From Dermacentor variabilis (lineage: Eukaryota > Arthropoda > Arachnida > Ixodida > Ixodidae), in the NCBI RefSeq assembly GCF_050947875.1, contig NC_134572.1, positions 125,525,105-125,589,104 of the forward strand: DNA of 64,000 nt, written 5' to 3'. The notes under the pieces were generated by a model. The model was not told the origin of the DNA and made no database searches. It worked only from the letters and a program-made list of their open reading frames with translations. Both the position numbers and the translations under genes were made by a program. Positions within the stretch are counted from its first letter, which is position 1, and every line of letters begins with the position of its first letter. Shown piece by piece: positions 44,607 to 54,677 of the stretch.

Positions 44607-44885
44607 GTGCTTGCTTGCTTCGCATCTTTGTTCTTTCAAAAAGAGTGTCATGTAGGACTGCTTATCGCACGAAATGACGTGGGAACAAATTTCATTTCAG
44701 CGAATTGTCCTTTATTTTTTTTTAAGAAATTGAAAACTTCAGTTGGTAACCGCAGGGTTTCTGTAATTTGTCAACTGCTTGGCTTTGGAGGTGTGGTCTG
44801 ATGTGTCAAACTGTCAAATGTTTATTTAGGCATCAGACAGCTTGGTTAGTGGTAATGCAGCCTAGACCGCTTAGATTGTAAGGCA
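44607..44885. other. PRDM10 intron, short
   Basis: The frame of the preceding exon stays open for about 65 codons past the donor, without recognisable sequence. Nothing else seen. Confidence 0.35.
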
Positions 44886-45164
44886 GTGGAGTCGGGAATA
44901 TTGTGCGAACGAAGGATCAAGAACTGGAGACTATTTACAAAGCACATTTACAGAGGATAACTGCAGCGCTGGCCAGTTCAGCTGACAGCTCGAGAGCCAG
45001 TGAGCGCTCGTCATCTTCGTCGGGGCGCCCGCGTGCATCGTCCACAAGAAACACGCAATATGCATGTATCATTATCCCCGGCGGCAGAAGCACCGTCCTG
45101 GTGCGTCTAAATATCGGTGGTAACAGGAGAGTAATACGGTTTGAGGCATGCGACACGCACAACG
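44886..45164 (-). repeat. Ty3/gypsy LTR portion, minus orientation
   Basis: On the minus strand GATGACGAGCGCTCACTGGC, CTCTGTAAATGTGCTTTGTA and AGTCTCCAGTTCTTGATCCT follow the integrase fragment directly and look like the 3' LTR of a tick gypsy element. Its right part (minus sense) ends near CCCGACTCCACTG at 44886; the true terminus is not clear. Confidence 0.5.
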
Positions 45165-45422
45165 TCAGTGGAATTCGGGGCACATGAGGCACTGGTACCG
45201 ACTGGGGCGATTTCGTACGTAACTGCGAGTCATGGCACGCAGCGCTCGATATGGGCCTGCATACCGAGACGGGAGTTTTTGTGACAGGCGAACGTGACGA
45301 GTCGGGGACCACAAGAGTACCAGAGATCCAGGCGAAAAGTGGACGTCTCGGGCAAAAAGTGGGCAGGGGTTCACTTTCTTTTTTCTTTCCTCCCAATCTT
45401 TTCTTTTTCCTTCGGCACACAA
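45165..45422 (-). pseudogene. Ty3/gypsy integrase C-terminal fragment
   Basis: The minus-strand frame reads ARDVHFSPGSLVLLWSPTRH, VRLSQKLPSRYAGPYRALR: the GPY/F module and preceding strand of Ty3/gypsy integrases (F-x-P-G-D-x-V-L-L-W and Y-x-G-P-Y-x-V). It opens without the catalytic core and then shifts frame. The LTR-like sequence 44886-45164 follows it, as expected for the 3' end of a gypsy element truncated at 5'. Confidence 0.7.
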
Positions 45423-46980
45423 TACCCAGTAGCCAGATTTAATTGCTATAAATGATAATGCTGCATGAGACTATTGTAATAAGCAGTTTATTTTGCCGTA
45501 GAACTAAAACAAGGGTTGACAGTGCATTGGCTGCTTGTTGTTATATTGAATATATTGTTAAAACCGGTATTTTTATATGTGGCTTTGACTGCAGTTGATT
45601 AAAAAAAGGTTTGCTTTACATTCTAAATCAACTAAACATATTTCTTATGTTTTTCAGAAATTTCTCATGATGAATACAGCCCAAATAAGCAAAAATGACT
45701 GAAATCTGTGGTGGAACACACCCACGTACCGGCGCTGTGGCCATTGTGCGTAATTCAAGAGAAAGGGAAATTTAGCTTTCGCTTTATTTTCGCTAGTGGA
45801 CCTTTTATTTTTTCCAAATAATTGAAAACAGTGTTTTGGAAGAATATCATAAGATCATGAATTGATTTAGTGTTGCTTCTTATTTTACTTCTTAAAGCTG
45901 CAAGACATTTAAAGTGTTGGGCTTTATTTACACTTGTCTTTAAAGTGGGCAGAAGTGGAAGAAATTCCAGGAAATCTGCCCACTTTTCTGCCTAAGTGGG
46001 TGGGAAACCAGGTGGCAAGCTTGATTGGTCTTGGACTGATTTTTTTTTTGCCTCAGCAAAAGCAAACATCTGTTCCGCTTTGCCGGAATCTGTACTGGCT
46101 TGCAAATGTTGAACATGGCAGCCAGTGTCTGAGACAATACTAATCGACATGATATAAAATTAGCCTGTAGCTGTGCGATAGAACTCACTGCCTCTGCAAG
46201 GACATGTTCCACAAGAGTGTGATTTGGATAAAGATTTCTGAAGAGCTGGGGACTAGCAGAAGGTGCAGCAGCAAAGCGATGCTGTCTACCAACTTCCCAA
46301 GCTTTTGTAGAACTGGGCAAATCAATCACCATCGCTTTCGGGAAGTCCAACTTCTTCAACTGTACCTTGCGCACCTCCAGAAAACAACAAGTGGATTAAA
46401 ATGTGATCGAAAGTGACTAAAATATGTACATGTTGCTTGAAATGGCGTGGTGACAGGCACCACCACGTGGACAAGTGTGCTCACAGTAGGTAGATTTGGT
46501 GAAAGCTTAAATGGTGGATGCGAAACAAATGTGAACATCTTGAACATGCACGAAAAAGTAGTTCTGGCCCCATTCGTGCTTTCACTCTTCTCACTTCGCA
46601 GGTGTGAATGAGAGATCTGTAATGACATCGAAGATTGGCAGTTTTTCGTACGTCCTCATCCTGAGAAAATGATAGAGACAGTGAACATTTTTGAGCATCC
46701 CCTTATTTCAAAAGGTATTTCCGTAATGCCTGTCTATCCATTGAAAACACGGGGAATGCGGGAGATGGAAATTCAAGACGATGAGCAAAACGTGAACGTG
46801 ACGTACGTCGCCTTCAAGAAGGCAACGTACGTCGTTCGTACGTCATTCGTACGTCGTGCGTACGTCGCCTTGAAGAAGACAAGTCCACTTGTCGTAACGT
46901 TGGCTCCTGCATTCACGTTGTTCACGTTTTGCTCATTAGCTATCCATTGTGTCTCAGTGCACCTGGCCTTTGGTTTGCAG
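45423..46980. other. PRDM10 intron with a small hairpin
   Basis: A perfect 12-base inverted repeat AAAGTGGGCAGA/TCTGCCCACTTT (45942-45953 and 45975-45986) lies here. ACGTAC words cluster around 46800-46865 (ACGTACGTCG, TTCGTACGTC). No exon is certain; a 59-base segment 45953-46011 was considered and not accepted. Confidence 0.4.
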
Positions 46981-47208
46981 TGTGCAGTGCTGGCGTCTCC
47001 CAGGAGGAGCTGGAAGAATTGCAGAATGCATCGACTGTGACCGGTGGCCTGCACCCAGACTCGACTAACAGCCCCATCGTGGACATGGCACCATCTCCGG
47101 TTAATGCAGGCGCCCTGGACAGCCCGGGTCCCTCGCACTCGCCTGGTCCTTCGGCAGGATCTGCGAACAGCAGAGCTGATGCAGACAGGGACTGCACGTC
47201 TCGATACT
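46981..47208 (+). CDS. PRDM10: PRDM10 coding exon 9, linker before the zinc knuckle
   Basis: Donor ATACT|GTGAGC after 47208 leaves one base that, with the next exon, makes the Trp codon of the zinc knuckle (RYWCDDC). The frame reads CSAGVSQEELEELQNASTVT, a Pro/Ser-rich middle (DSPGPSHSPGPSAGS) and ADADRDCTSRY. Two acceptors are possible, TTTGCAG at 46980 or GTGCAG at 46987; they leave two or one leading bases, and neither continues phase 0 from the previous exon. The region corresponds to the acidic linker before the knuckle in vertebrate PRDM10. Confidence 0.78.
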
Positions 47209-47741
47209 GTGAGCCTGCGCTGCTGCTAATGATACCTAGTTTCATTCGCATCACTGTTCCACGCCACATGAAATCCATTTGAACTCAAGTAGCAGACTTA
47301 AGTAAGATCCAGACCGTAGGCTTCAGCATCTTGAATTAACCAACATTGAATGTACTTGCGAGTAGCCCATGCTGTGTAGGAGATACTGCAGTCTTGGAAT
47401 CTCAAAATTAAAGCATTCATAGTACACCAGCCGCATTATAAAAGCCATTATCCATTTGATGCACAGATGATGTTATCTGGATACTTTTTTTATAGCCATG
47501 GGGTAACTTATTATGTTGTATGGCTATAGTCTAAAGCTGACATGCTGAGCGAGTGCTATACAGTAATGCCTCATGATTCATGAAAGCACACATGGCGTTC
47601 TACTTTGCACTTGTAAAGTGTCTGTCAAGCTGACATCTTAAAAGCTGCCCTAGAACCACATTAAGTTCTTTCCATACGTGTACGTATACGCATTGCTGAT
47701 GTTTCTTGTTGATGATGTGTGCATTGCCTCCGTTTTTTCAG
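47209..47741. other. PRDM10 intron, no feature seen
   Basis: AT-rich intron ending in a pyrimidine tract and TTTTTTCAG acceptor. Confidence 0.4.
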
Positions 47742-47897
47742 GGTGCGATGACTGCAATCAGTTTTACGAACATGAGTGTCCACGCCACAAGGTGCAGCTA
47801 ATTGTGGACAAGCCTGTTTTGACAAGGGCATGGGCAAGTCTCCCAGCCAGCTACCTTTACGTGCACAAAGTGGCTGAGGACTCCGATGGAGAACCAA
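47742..47897 (+). CDS. PRDM10: PRDM10 coding exon 10, zinc knuckle and start of PR domain
   Basis: Acceptor TTTTTTCAG ends at 47741; donor CCAA|GTGGGC follows 47897. The frame reads WCDDCNQFYEHECPRH, a C-x2-C-x7-C-x2-H knuckle with the same spacing as vertebrate PRDM10 (WCEECN...CPKH), then VDKPVLTRAWASLPASYLYV, matching PNRPVLTRARASLP before the PR domain. It ends one base into an Ile codon completed by the next exon. PRDM10 acts in the nucleus as a DNA-binding regulator; the knuckle is thought to pack against the PR domain. Strong identification. Confidence 0.93.
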
Positions 47898-48115
47898 GTG
47901 GGCACCCATTTTTATTTCTCTAGTTCTGAATGGCTGTCTTAGCTGCCCTGGGTGGTTTCGCTTGTGTTCATGATATTGTCCACTCATGCGGAGGGAGGGG
48001 GGGGAGGTGACCATGGGTTTCATGAGGCTTTAAGTAACTCCTTCCTTATGCGAGATATTTTTCATGTCAGTAGTTCTCAGAATATGTTTGATAAATATTA
48101 ATTAACTATATATTA
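47898..48115. other. PRDM10 intron start
   Basis: Short intronic stretch with a G tract (about 47990-48006). Confidence 0.35.
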
Positions 48116-48804
48116 GGGTTGTGCAAATATCAAAACTTTCAAATACGAATTGAATAGTGATAAGCACATGCATTTATTAGCAAGTTGATCTATTTTAACA
48201 TGTTGGAACATTGCGATCACATTGTCATTGGTAAAAAAAATTTAACTAGTAAGCCGTTATTACTAAAGGATTGTGCATTTGACTCTTATTAGCTTTGTAA
48301 AATTGAGCAATTTCCGCTAGTTGTCTGTTCTCGCCAACCTGTGCCGTATTATACTGCATAAATTTCCGGTAAATTCGGAGGCGTTTGACCCTTTGCCAGC
48401 CGTCACTCATCGCATTTGCTGTCAAGCAACAAGCTCAGCATTGGCGGCAGAACCTGCATAAGAGAGGGCACCCTCGTTCACAGTTTGCAAACCTGTGCCC
48501 CCTTGCTATTGAAAGGCTGGCTTCTCTGCACGACTCAGGCGCCCAGTGGCTATGCATGTTTCACAGGGAAAATTTTGCCAGCAGCATGAAATTATTGCAA
48601 AATTCAGCACAAAATCGGACCTGGCTTTCTTAGATTAAATATATATAAACGCTAAGAACCATGTTTGCTCCCGCACAGCCAGCAATATATTCAATTTCTT
48701 TCGAATATTCGTATCCAATTGAATATTCGAAAGTTTCCGAATACGTGGTTTTCAAATCTAATACGTATATTAAAAAGTATAATATACGAATACTCGCACA
48801 CCCC
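48116..48804. mobile_element. MITE family E copy 2 (uninterrupted)
   Basis: Ends GGGTTGTGCAAATATC and, inverted, GGGGTGTGCGAGTATTCG flanked by TA (48114-48115, 48805-48806). The subterminal sequence is rich in CGAATA/TATTCG words typical of this tick family. 689 bases, no coding. Confidence 0.78.
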
Positions 48805-48806
48805 TA

Positions 48807-49720
48807 CTATATATATAACTAAAATTTACTAACTCTTTAGTCACGTTGGAGCGCATGCTGTAGTTACGGAATAACAATGTCACATTTTGCCTAACTCAAC
48901 TTTATATTGTTTCTCCTCGTTAAAACCTGTATTATAGCATAGGAGCGCTCACGCCACCTCTTGTCGTAGCTGCTTAATTGTGGTGCTGTATGAAAAATTA
49001 CCTGCCATCGCATGTGTGCCATGCTGGAAAGTGGAAAGCCAGCCATGTGGGAAAGCGACGAGTGGAATGCCAATGCAACTGATCACAATTTTGGAGACTG
49101 ATGTCTCTAAACTGATTCTTGTTGCTGAAGAAGAAAAAAAAGCTCCTTTCTTCCTACTGCTTTGTTTTTAAGCATTGCCTAAAGTCTTCGCTGAAACAGC
49201 TGGTGTATACAGTAGAACCCCGTGGATGTCTTCAGGGATTGTGAAAAAACAAAAAACATACCAGCCAGGAAAATGTAACCATGAGGAAGGGCACAAATTG
49301 CCAGAGCAAAATGTCAGAAATTGCCCAAGTGGCTGCCAGTCCAGCTACTAGATGTCTTGGTGCTCATACTGTGACCAGGAACGGCACATGCATGCGTGTA
49401 TAATTAAGGGACACGTACGGTGTTCCATGACAGTGGCCCCTACTGGAATATTTTGTGTACGCTTCATCTCATAACACGGTTCTACTGTGCCGAAGCTGAC
49501 CAAAGAGATTCGACAATTGTGAAATGCAAATAAGACCCTTGCAGGTTCCAAAGTAAATGAAGCCCTGTACATGGTAGTATTGGTCCAGTGTGTGTGGTTC
49601 CCAGTAGCTATTAATCGGTGCGCACTTTTTCGGATGCTTTGCCAAGTGCTTTGTGCATGGTTACTCCCAATGTTTGTGCAGCGCCTGGCTTGTGCAACTT
49701 TGTTCGTTTGTTTCCAACTT
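48807..49720. other. PRDM10 intron with a possible mariner-like left end
   Basis: CAGTAGAACCCCGTGGATG at 49212 resembles the ends of the mariner-like elements in this window; a weak inverted partner (TCAATGGATTTCCACAGCAT) is at 50011-50030, so an element of about 820 bases may span 49212-50030. Evidence is limited. Confidence 0.35.
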
Positions 49721-49825
49721 TGGTCGCTTGTTGCAAAGAAGTGGTTGCTTATTGCATTGAATTTGTAGCTTGTTGCAATGAATTGGTAGCTTGTTGCTAT
49801 GAATCGGTTGCTTGTTGCGACATGC
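49721..49825 (+). repeat. 21-base minisatellite, five units
   Basis: Five consecutive 21-base units of the form (T)GGT(A/T)GCTTGTTGCAATGAAT. Being a multiple of three, they stay open in one frame and read as VACC(N/Y/K)E repeats; I see no host gene around them. Confidence 0.8.
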
Positions 49826-50179
49826 GAGAGCCAATTTCTTCCTGCACCGTTATATTTCCGTGGCAGCCACTTTCAACTGCAATGTAAAATGTGGGAACAT
49901 TGCAGAATGGGACTGTATCAAATGGGAACATAATACATATGAGTCCCAGCCTAAATCAGGATCACGAAAACGCGACATAGCAGTCGGGAAAATGTAACAG
50001 CGAGGAACATATCAATGGATTTCCACAGCATATGCTTATGGTATTTCTTGCCTTGCTTATTCATGCATATTGCTTAACCATTACTGGAATGCATTCAAGG
50101 TATTTAGGCCATTTACCGATTATTATGTTCAAACAATAAAGGTTTGTTCATTAACTGCTTTGGCTTGGTTCCATTGCAG
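49826..50179. other. PRDM10 intron, remainder
   Basis: AT-rich intron ending in GGTTCCATTGCAG acceptor; possible right end of the 49212 element near 50030. Confidence 0.35.
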
Positions 50180-50286
50180 TTTATGGAGTTTTTGCTAAGA
50201 AAAACATTCCCAAAAGGACACAGTTTGGACCAATGGAAGGTGTCCTGCAAAGGAGAACGGACAGACCTCAGCAGTTCCCACTTTTT
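50180..50286 (+). CDS. PRDM10: PRDM10 coding exon 11, PR domain middle
   Basis: Acceptor TCCATTGCAG ends at 50179; the first two bases complete an Ile codon and 35 codons follow to donor TTT|GTGAGT. The peptide [20 protein letters not shown] matches [20 protein letters not shown] of vertebrate PRDM10 almost residue by residue; it is the core strand-turn segment of the PR (SET-related) domain. QQFPLF ends the exon in phase 0. PR domains of this family lack a proven methyltransferase function. Confidence 0.95.
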
Positions 50287-50432
50287 GTGAGTTTGTTAGC
50301 AGCCTGATTTATATCTTTTACTTGGAAGCATTGGAAATGAACCAAGAACATCTCTCTTTCTTTTTGACACTGTTTTATTCTTAGTGCTGAAACATTTGCT
50401 GAGTGACTGGGTTTTATTGTGAATTCTGTGTA

Positions 50433-51233
50433 CAGTCGACTTTAGTTAATTCGATCCTGACGGGGCTGATGAACTTGTTCGAATTATCTCGTGGGTCAAA
50501 TTACATAAAAGGTAGAAAGAACAGTAAAACACTGCTGATTCATTTGGCAGTTCTTGCCAGAGTCGTAACATGCCCCCCAAATGTGTCCAAAGAAGCAAAA
50601 TTAATGCAGGAATGACATTAGAGCTCTTAAACAAGAAAGAAATCTTACGCGCACGATATTTTTTAGCAAGAAAAATTGGCAAGGGTTTAATGTGTTGCAC
50701 AATGATGGCTGGTTTCCTCAAGTCAGCTTCGCTGCATGTATTTTAAAGTCAGCTTCGTCGTAATGCACTCTTGTTATGCAATAAAGCATATGAACGCCAT
50801 GAGGGCATTTTTGGTTTCGTATCTGATTGCACTGCGCCGGCAATTTTCTTGCCAAATTTTCTTGGAACAAAAAGGTGCACATTCGAATTAGGTAAATACT
50901 GCAATCAACAGTTATCGTTTGAAAATCTTCCTGGGGCAGTCCGAAAAGAGGCATTTTCGACAGGAGATTACGTGTTCAATGCATTCGCTCTCCCTAAGCT
51001 CTGCCGAGACATATGCTACCACTAAAAGGGCTGCTATTGGAGTCATCATTGGGTTTAGGTGTGTGCGTGCTGACTGTTCAAGTTCGAATTAACCAGTGAA
51101 GGCCAATTTTAGGATGGAAAGAATGAATGTTCGGGCCGAAAAAAAATGCATGGGCGCCGGCCGAGACATTTCGTGTTGATCGAATTAACAGAAAAACTGA
51201 ATTAACCAGAGTCAAATTAACGGAAGTCTACTG
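50433..51233. mobile_element. Mariner-like nonautonomous element, family F copy 1
   Basis: Ends CAGTCGACTTTAGTTAATTC and, inverted, CAGTAGACTTCCGTTAATTT flanked by TA (50431-50432, 51234-51235). Internal blocks (TCCTCAAGTCAGCTTCGCTG, ATGCAATAAAGCATATGAAC, GGGCATTTTTGGTTTCGTAT) recur at 56304-57064. 801 bases without a transposase. Confidence 0.82.
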
Positions 51234-51245
51234 TAGTCACCTGGA

Positions 51246-51420
51246 CCATGATTTCTTAGTGGCTACGGCATTTTGCTGCTCAGCGTGAGGTTGTGGGTTT
51301 AATTCCTGGCTATTGTGACTGCATTCTGGGGGAGGCAAAAGGGCAAATGCTTCTGTACTTTAAGTCGGTTGCATCACAGAGAATTGCACGGGTTCAAAAT
51401 TATTCCACAACAACCCACTG
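51246..51420 (+). repeat. tRNA-derived SINE (tick type), nearly complete
   Basis: TTCTTAGTGGCTACGGCATT (A-box part), GAGGTTGTGGGTTTAATTCC (B-box-like GGGTTTAATTCC), then GCATTCTGGGGGAGGCAAAA, a GTACTTTAAGTCGG stretch and GGTTCAAAATTATTCCACAA follow the order of tick tRNA-type SINEs such as Ruka. It is inserted almost directly after family F copy 1. B-box-like Pol III signals are present but degenerate. Confidence 0.65.
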
Positions 51421-51710
51421 CAATGTCTATCACAGTCTGTGTATTGCTTTTGCATGATAATAATTACAAGTTTGTTTTATTCTGTGCAGTTCTCTTCAGC
51501 ACTGCTGTTACTCTCAGTTCTGTCCAAACCTTGACAAAGTAGTTGAAGAATTTGATATTAAGACGTAATTATCTAAAGTACTTTGTTTTATGGTGTGCAA
51601 TTTGTGCATATTTTTTATATCTCTACAGGCTGTTTGTTTTTCAAGACTTGAAACAATGTACACTTCTTAAGCATAGTCTTAATTTAATAGGGGATTCAAG
51701 GGGAATACGG
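51421..51710. other. PRDM10 intron, no feature seen
   Basis: AT-rich intronic sequence. Confidence 0.35.
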
Positions 51711-51910
51711 TTGAGCCTCCATATAATAAACATGGATATACTGAATCGTTGGATATAAATTATATAAGGAAGCAGATCTAAAATTTTCTCGCTGATATTA
51801 AAGTATAACGAATATCTGCTTTCAATGAATATTGGATATAATGAAGCTATATTAAAGTATAACGAATATCTGCTTTCAATGAATATTGGATATAATGAAG
51901 CTATTTATAC
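51711..51910. repeat. Pogo/Tc1-like terminal fragment with a 54-base tandem duplication
   Basis: GGTTGAGCCTCCATATAATA and GGATATACTGAATCGTTGGA resemble the fragment at 16201-16375. A perfect 54-base unit (ATTAAAGTATAACGAATATC... to GAAGCTAT) occurs twice in tandem at 51797-51850 and 51851-51904. It ends about 60 bases before the next exon. Confidence 0.75.
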
Positions 51911-51970
51911 CGAGTTGTTTGACTCTGTTTGAGTGCACATTTCTTTTTTTTCTCTCCTTTTTTTTTACAG

Positions 51971-52604
51971 GTTAGAGAAGATGAGAATGGTTCTGTGTTC
52001 TGCCTGGACACGTCAGATGAGACGCAGAGCAACTGGATGCGCTTTGTGCGTCCAGCGCAGACTCCTCTCGAGCAGAACATAATAGTCATCCAGCAGGGCA
52101 CAAGCCTGTACTTCAACACAACGCGGGCCCTATCATCACGCACAGAGTTGCGCGTGTGGTATTCAACTGCTTACGCACAGCGCTGGGGTCTGCCCCTGCT
52201 TCATCAACAGCAGCAGCAGCAGCAAGAGCCACTACAGCTGGAGCACCGTAGCCATCAGTCTCATTGTAGCCAGCAAGAGGCAATAGAGCATCAGCAGCGG
52301 CAGCAGCAACAGCAGCAACAACAACAACAGGTGGATCAGCTTCAACAACAACAGCTTCACCAGCCTATCCAGCAACAACTGCAGCAACATCAGCAGCCGT
52401 ACCAGGAAGTGCACTTGCAACATCCACAGCAGCAACATTCTCAGTCACAACAGCAACACCCTCAGCCACTGCAGCAACACCCTCAGCCACTACAGCAACA
52501 CCCTCAGCCACTACAGCAAAACCCTCAGCCACTACAGCAACACCCTCAGCCACTACAGCAACACCAGCAGCAGCATTTGCAACAAGAGTCTACCAGGATT
52601 GTTG
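51971..52604 (+). CDS. PRDM10: PRDM10 coding exon 12, PR domain C-terminal half and Gln/His tract
   Basis: Acceptor TTTTTTTACAG ends at 51970; donor G|GTAGGT follows 52604, leaving one base. The first 85 or so codons finish the PR domain: SDETQSNWMRFVRPAQTPLE, IIVIQQGTSLYFNTTRAL, TELRVWYSTAYAQRW, against [20 protein letters not shown] and ELKVWYAASYA in vertebrates. From about 52204 the exon is a 130-residue Gln/His-rich tract with mixed CAG/CAA codons, including five copies of a seven-residue HPQPLQQ unit (21 bases each, about 52459-52563). Vertebrate PRDM10 has only a short charged linker here, so the tract is an insertion or expansion between PR domain and first finger. A second donor (AG|GTGACA at 52608) would be out of phase. 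Confidence 0.93.
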
Positions 52605-54411
52605 GTAGGTGACATTTTTGTTGATAAAAGGTGGTACAGTGAAACCTGAGATAATCAGTAAAAAGATGGGATAATTCAGGCTCGTCTTTTGGTCCTGGCA
52701 GGCGTATGCTCTACTTGATGCAATGAAACTCTAGTTAATTCGGACGTATTTGGCCCCACTTCACTTAATTCGGGCAGCTCTTGGAGCTCGGCGAGCGCCA
52801 GAGTGCCGCAAATGTGCGATGCAGAAGAGCAGAACTGGCGTTGGTGTACACAAAAAAGAAGCGGCGGAGTCAGCATCACCATAGTCAGCAGTGGAAATCG
52901 TACGTCAATGACAGCAACCCCAGAACACTTCATGCCTATTTATGCCTTTAAAGCCTTTATTCTTGTGTTTACCGCCGCGCATAGCACTGCATTGGCCGCA
53001 TGCCTTATGACTGTGTAGTTGCCATACAAGGTCACGTCGATAGCGGCCACGGTTTTATCAGCGGCAGTTATGGCAAACAGTAGTTTCGTTTTGACTTGGT
53101 ACGTGCGTCGACCACGTGGTTTCATAACTGTGTAGTCGCCATCCAAGATCTCATCTATAGCAACCGCAGTTTCCTCCGCAGGTGCAGCAAACGGTAGTTT
53201 TGTTTGAACTCTGTGCGTGTGTCGGCCGCACGCCATGGTTGCACTGTACAGGAAGTCGCAAGGCCTTCGCCGCTGCAAGTGCTAATCCGTCATGAAATAG
53301 TTAACTTTAATACTTTTTTCTACGAACCAGTTTAAGTTTCAGTATGCAGAAGATGTATGTGTCCCGATGTCATGATACAACGGCTCTCTCTTTTCCTGAA
53401 ATTGCTGCGGCTGCCACTTGCAAGCGCATCTAAAGGAAACAAGCAAAGCAGTCTTCTTCATTAATGTTATTTTTTTATAAGCAATGTCAACATACGTATA
53501 CAGTCTAATTGCTACTCAATGCCAGAAAATTTTGCTCTGTGTCATGATTTCACAATAATGTCAGTGACAACATGTCTGGCATTTCAACACCAGCTGTGGT
53601 GCCAGATTAAAGTACCTTACGCAACTATTTTTATAACCTTCATACTTGCTGTGTGCCATCCTTTCATGTGCAAGAATCATTCGGTGGAGCCTTTACATAT
53701 TCAAAATTATGTGTCAGTACTCTTTAAGTATGCACAGCTGTTTTTCGAAGGCTTTATCCTTTTGCATTGTTCATAATATGCGGCCTCGCTGACCTGCCTC
53801 GCACAGACCTATCAACACATCAAAATTTTTCATAATGTTAACGAATTTGGGCTTGGTCTATGATTTTGCAAACATTGTGCAAAGCTTTCTGAAAAATAAA
53901 CTGTTTCAGAAAAAGGTGTTGGATAGATTGGGCAGCGTAAGATCGTAGAAAAATATGTACAAAAAGTAAATTGGAATGGTAACTGCATGCCCCTCTTGTG
54001 GCAGCATGACGCCACATATAGAGAGGGGTACTTGCTTCGAGCAAATTTGTTCAGGCAAGTTCCTCAAGTAGGCCAGATTGGCAATGGCAAGTAACTGAAG
54101 AAGTCACTGTGATGTAAGAACAACGTGTTGTCTGTCAGTCCCTGCTGTTCCAAGTTTACAAGTTTACTGCTGCTTGTGTGCCACATGTAAAGGTAAATCA
54201 TTGAGTGTGTGTGTGCTCAGAAAAAGGAAATTAATTGCCCTCCTCTCCCCTACATGTTGTGCCTGGGGGAATTTTACGAATTTAACGTTCACAGGTTGGC
54301 AGGTAAGACCACCTCAGTGAAGTGTATTTCATGCTTCACTACAGTTGTAGTCGGTCTATGAACACAAGGGTTTGCACACTGGCAAGCTCACTGGCTTCTC
54401 TCATGCTGCAG
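52605..54411. other. PRDM10 intron with a tandem duplication and a mariner-like left end
   Basis: TACAGTGAAACCTGAGATAA (52634) and further AGTTAATTCGG words look like the start of a mariner-like element. At 52994-53252 a unit of about 115 bases is repeated twice plus a partial third (see that entry). 53253-54411 shows nothing else. Confidence 0.4.
52994..53252. repeat. About 115-base tandem duplication with open minus-strand frame
   Basis: Units 52994-53108 and 53109-53223, then a partial third, share CTGTGTAGT(T/C)GCCAT, CGGTTTTATCAGCGG/GCAGTTTCCTCCGCA-type blocks and GGTACGTGCGTCG/CTGTGCGTGTGTCGG. The minus strand is open through both (GDYTVMKPRGRRTYQVKTKL and GNYTVIRHAA), giving a repeated peptide I do not recognise. 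Confidence 0.55.
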
Positions 54412-54677
54412 GTGCCAAGCACGAGCTTTGCAAGCAGTGGGCGTGCTTTGAGTGCAGTAGTGCGTTCGGCTCGTCAGAGCAGCTGCAGCTGCATCTGAAC
54501 CAGCATGAAAAGGTCCCTGGCACCAATGGAGACAACGCTTCAGCCACTGCACAGCCGCAGCCATCACCTGCAACTGTGACACTGGCGGACCCTGTAAATG
54601 TGGATGCTGATTCATTAGCATTTAGGGTGCGAGGACGGCCTCCTAAGAAGCAACATGCTGCAAGAGCACCTCTAGAA
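54412..54677 (+). CDS. PRDM10: PRDM10 coding exon 13, first post-PR C2H2 zinc finger and AT-hook-like motif
   Basis: Acceptor CATGCTGCAG ends at 54411; two leading bases complete the Gly codon of the previous exon, and 88 codons follow to donor GAA|GTGAGT. WACFECSSAFGSSEQLQLHL then NQH is a canonical C-x2-C-x12-H-x3-H finger matching [20 protein letters not shown] of vertebrate PRDM10. Later RVRGRPPKK matches the GRRPGRPPK AT-hook-like element that follows this finger in vertebrates. Between them is a Thr/Ala/Pro linker. Phase 0 at the 3' end fits the next exon. Confidence 0.93.

Noticed and set aside
45953..46011. Possible 59-base exon that would repair the PRDM10 phase break
   Set aside because: Length and phase would fit, but it overlaps a perfect inverted repeat, its acceptor lacks a pyrimidine tract and the peptide shows no similarity; kept only as a hint.
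51246..51420. tRNA gene
   Set aside because: The B-box-like sequence belongs to a tRNA-derived SINE; no cloverleaf can be folded.
52232..52553. Minus-strand Leu-rich and AVVAEG-repeat open frames
   Set aside because: They are the antisense of the CAG/CAA and HPQPLQQ repeats in a confident PRDM10 exon.
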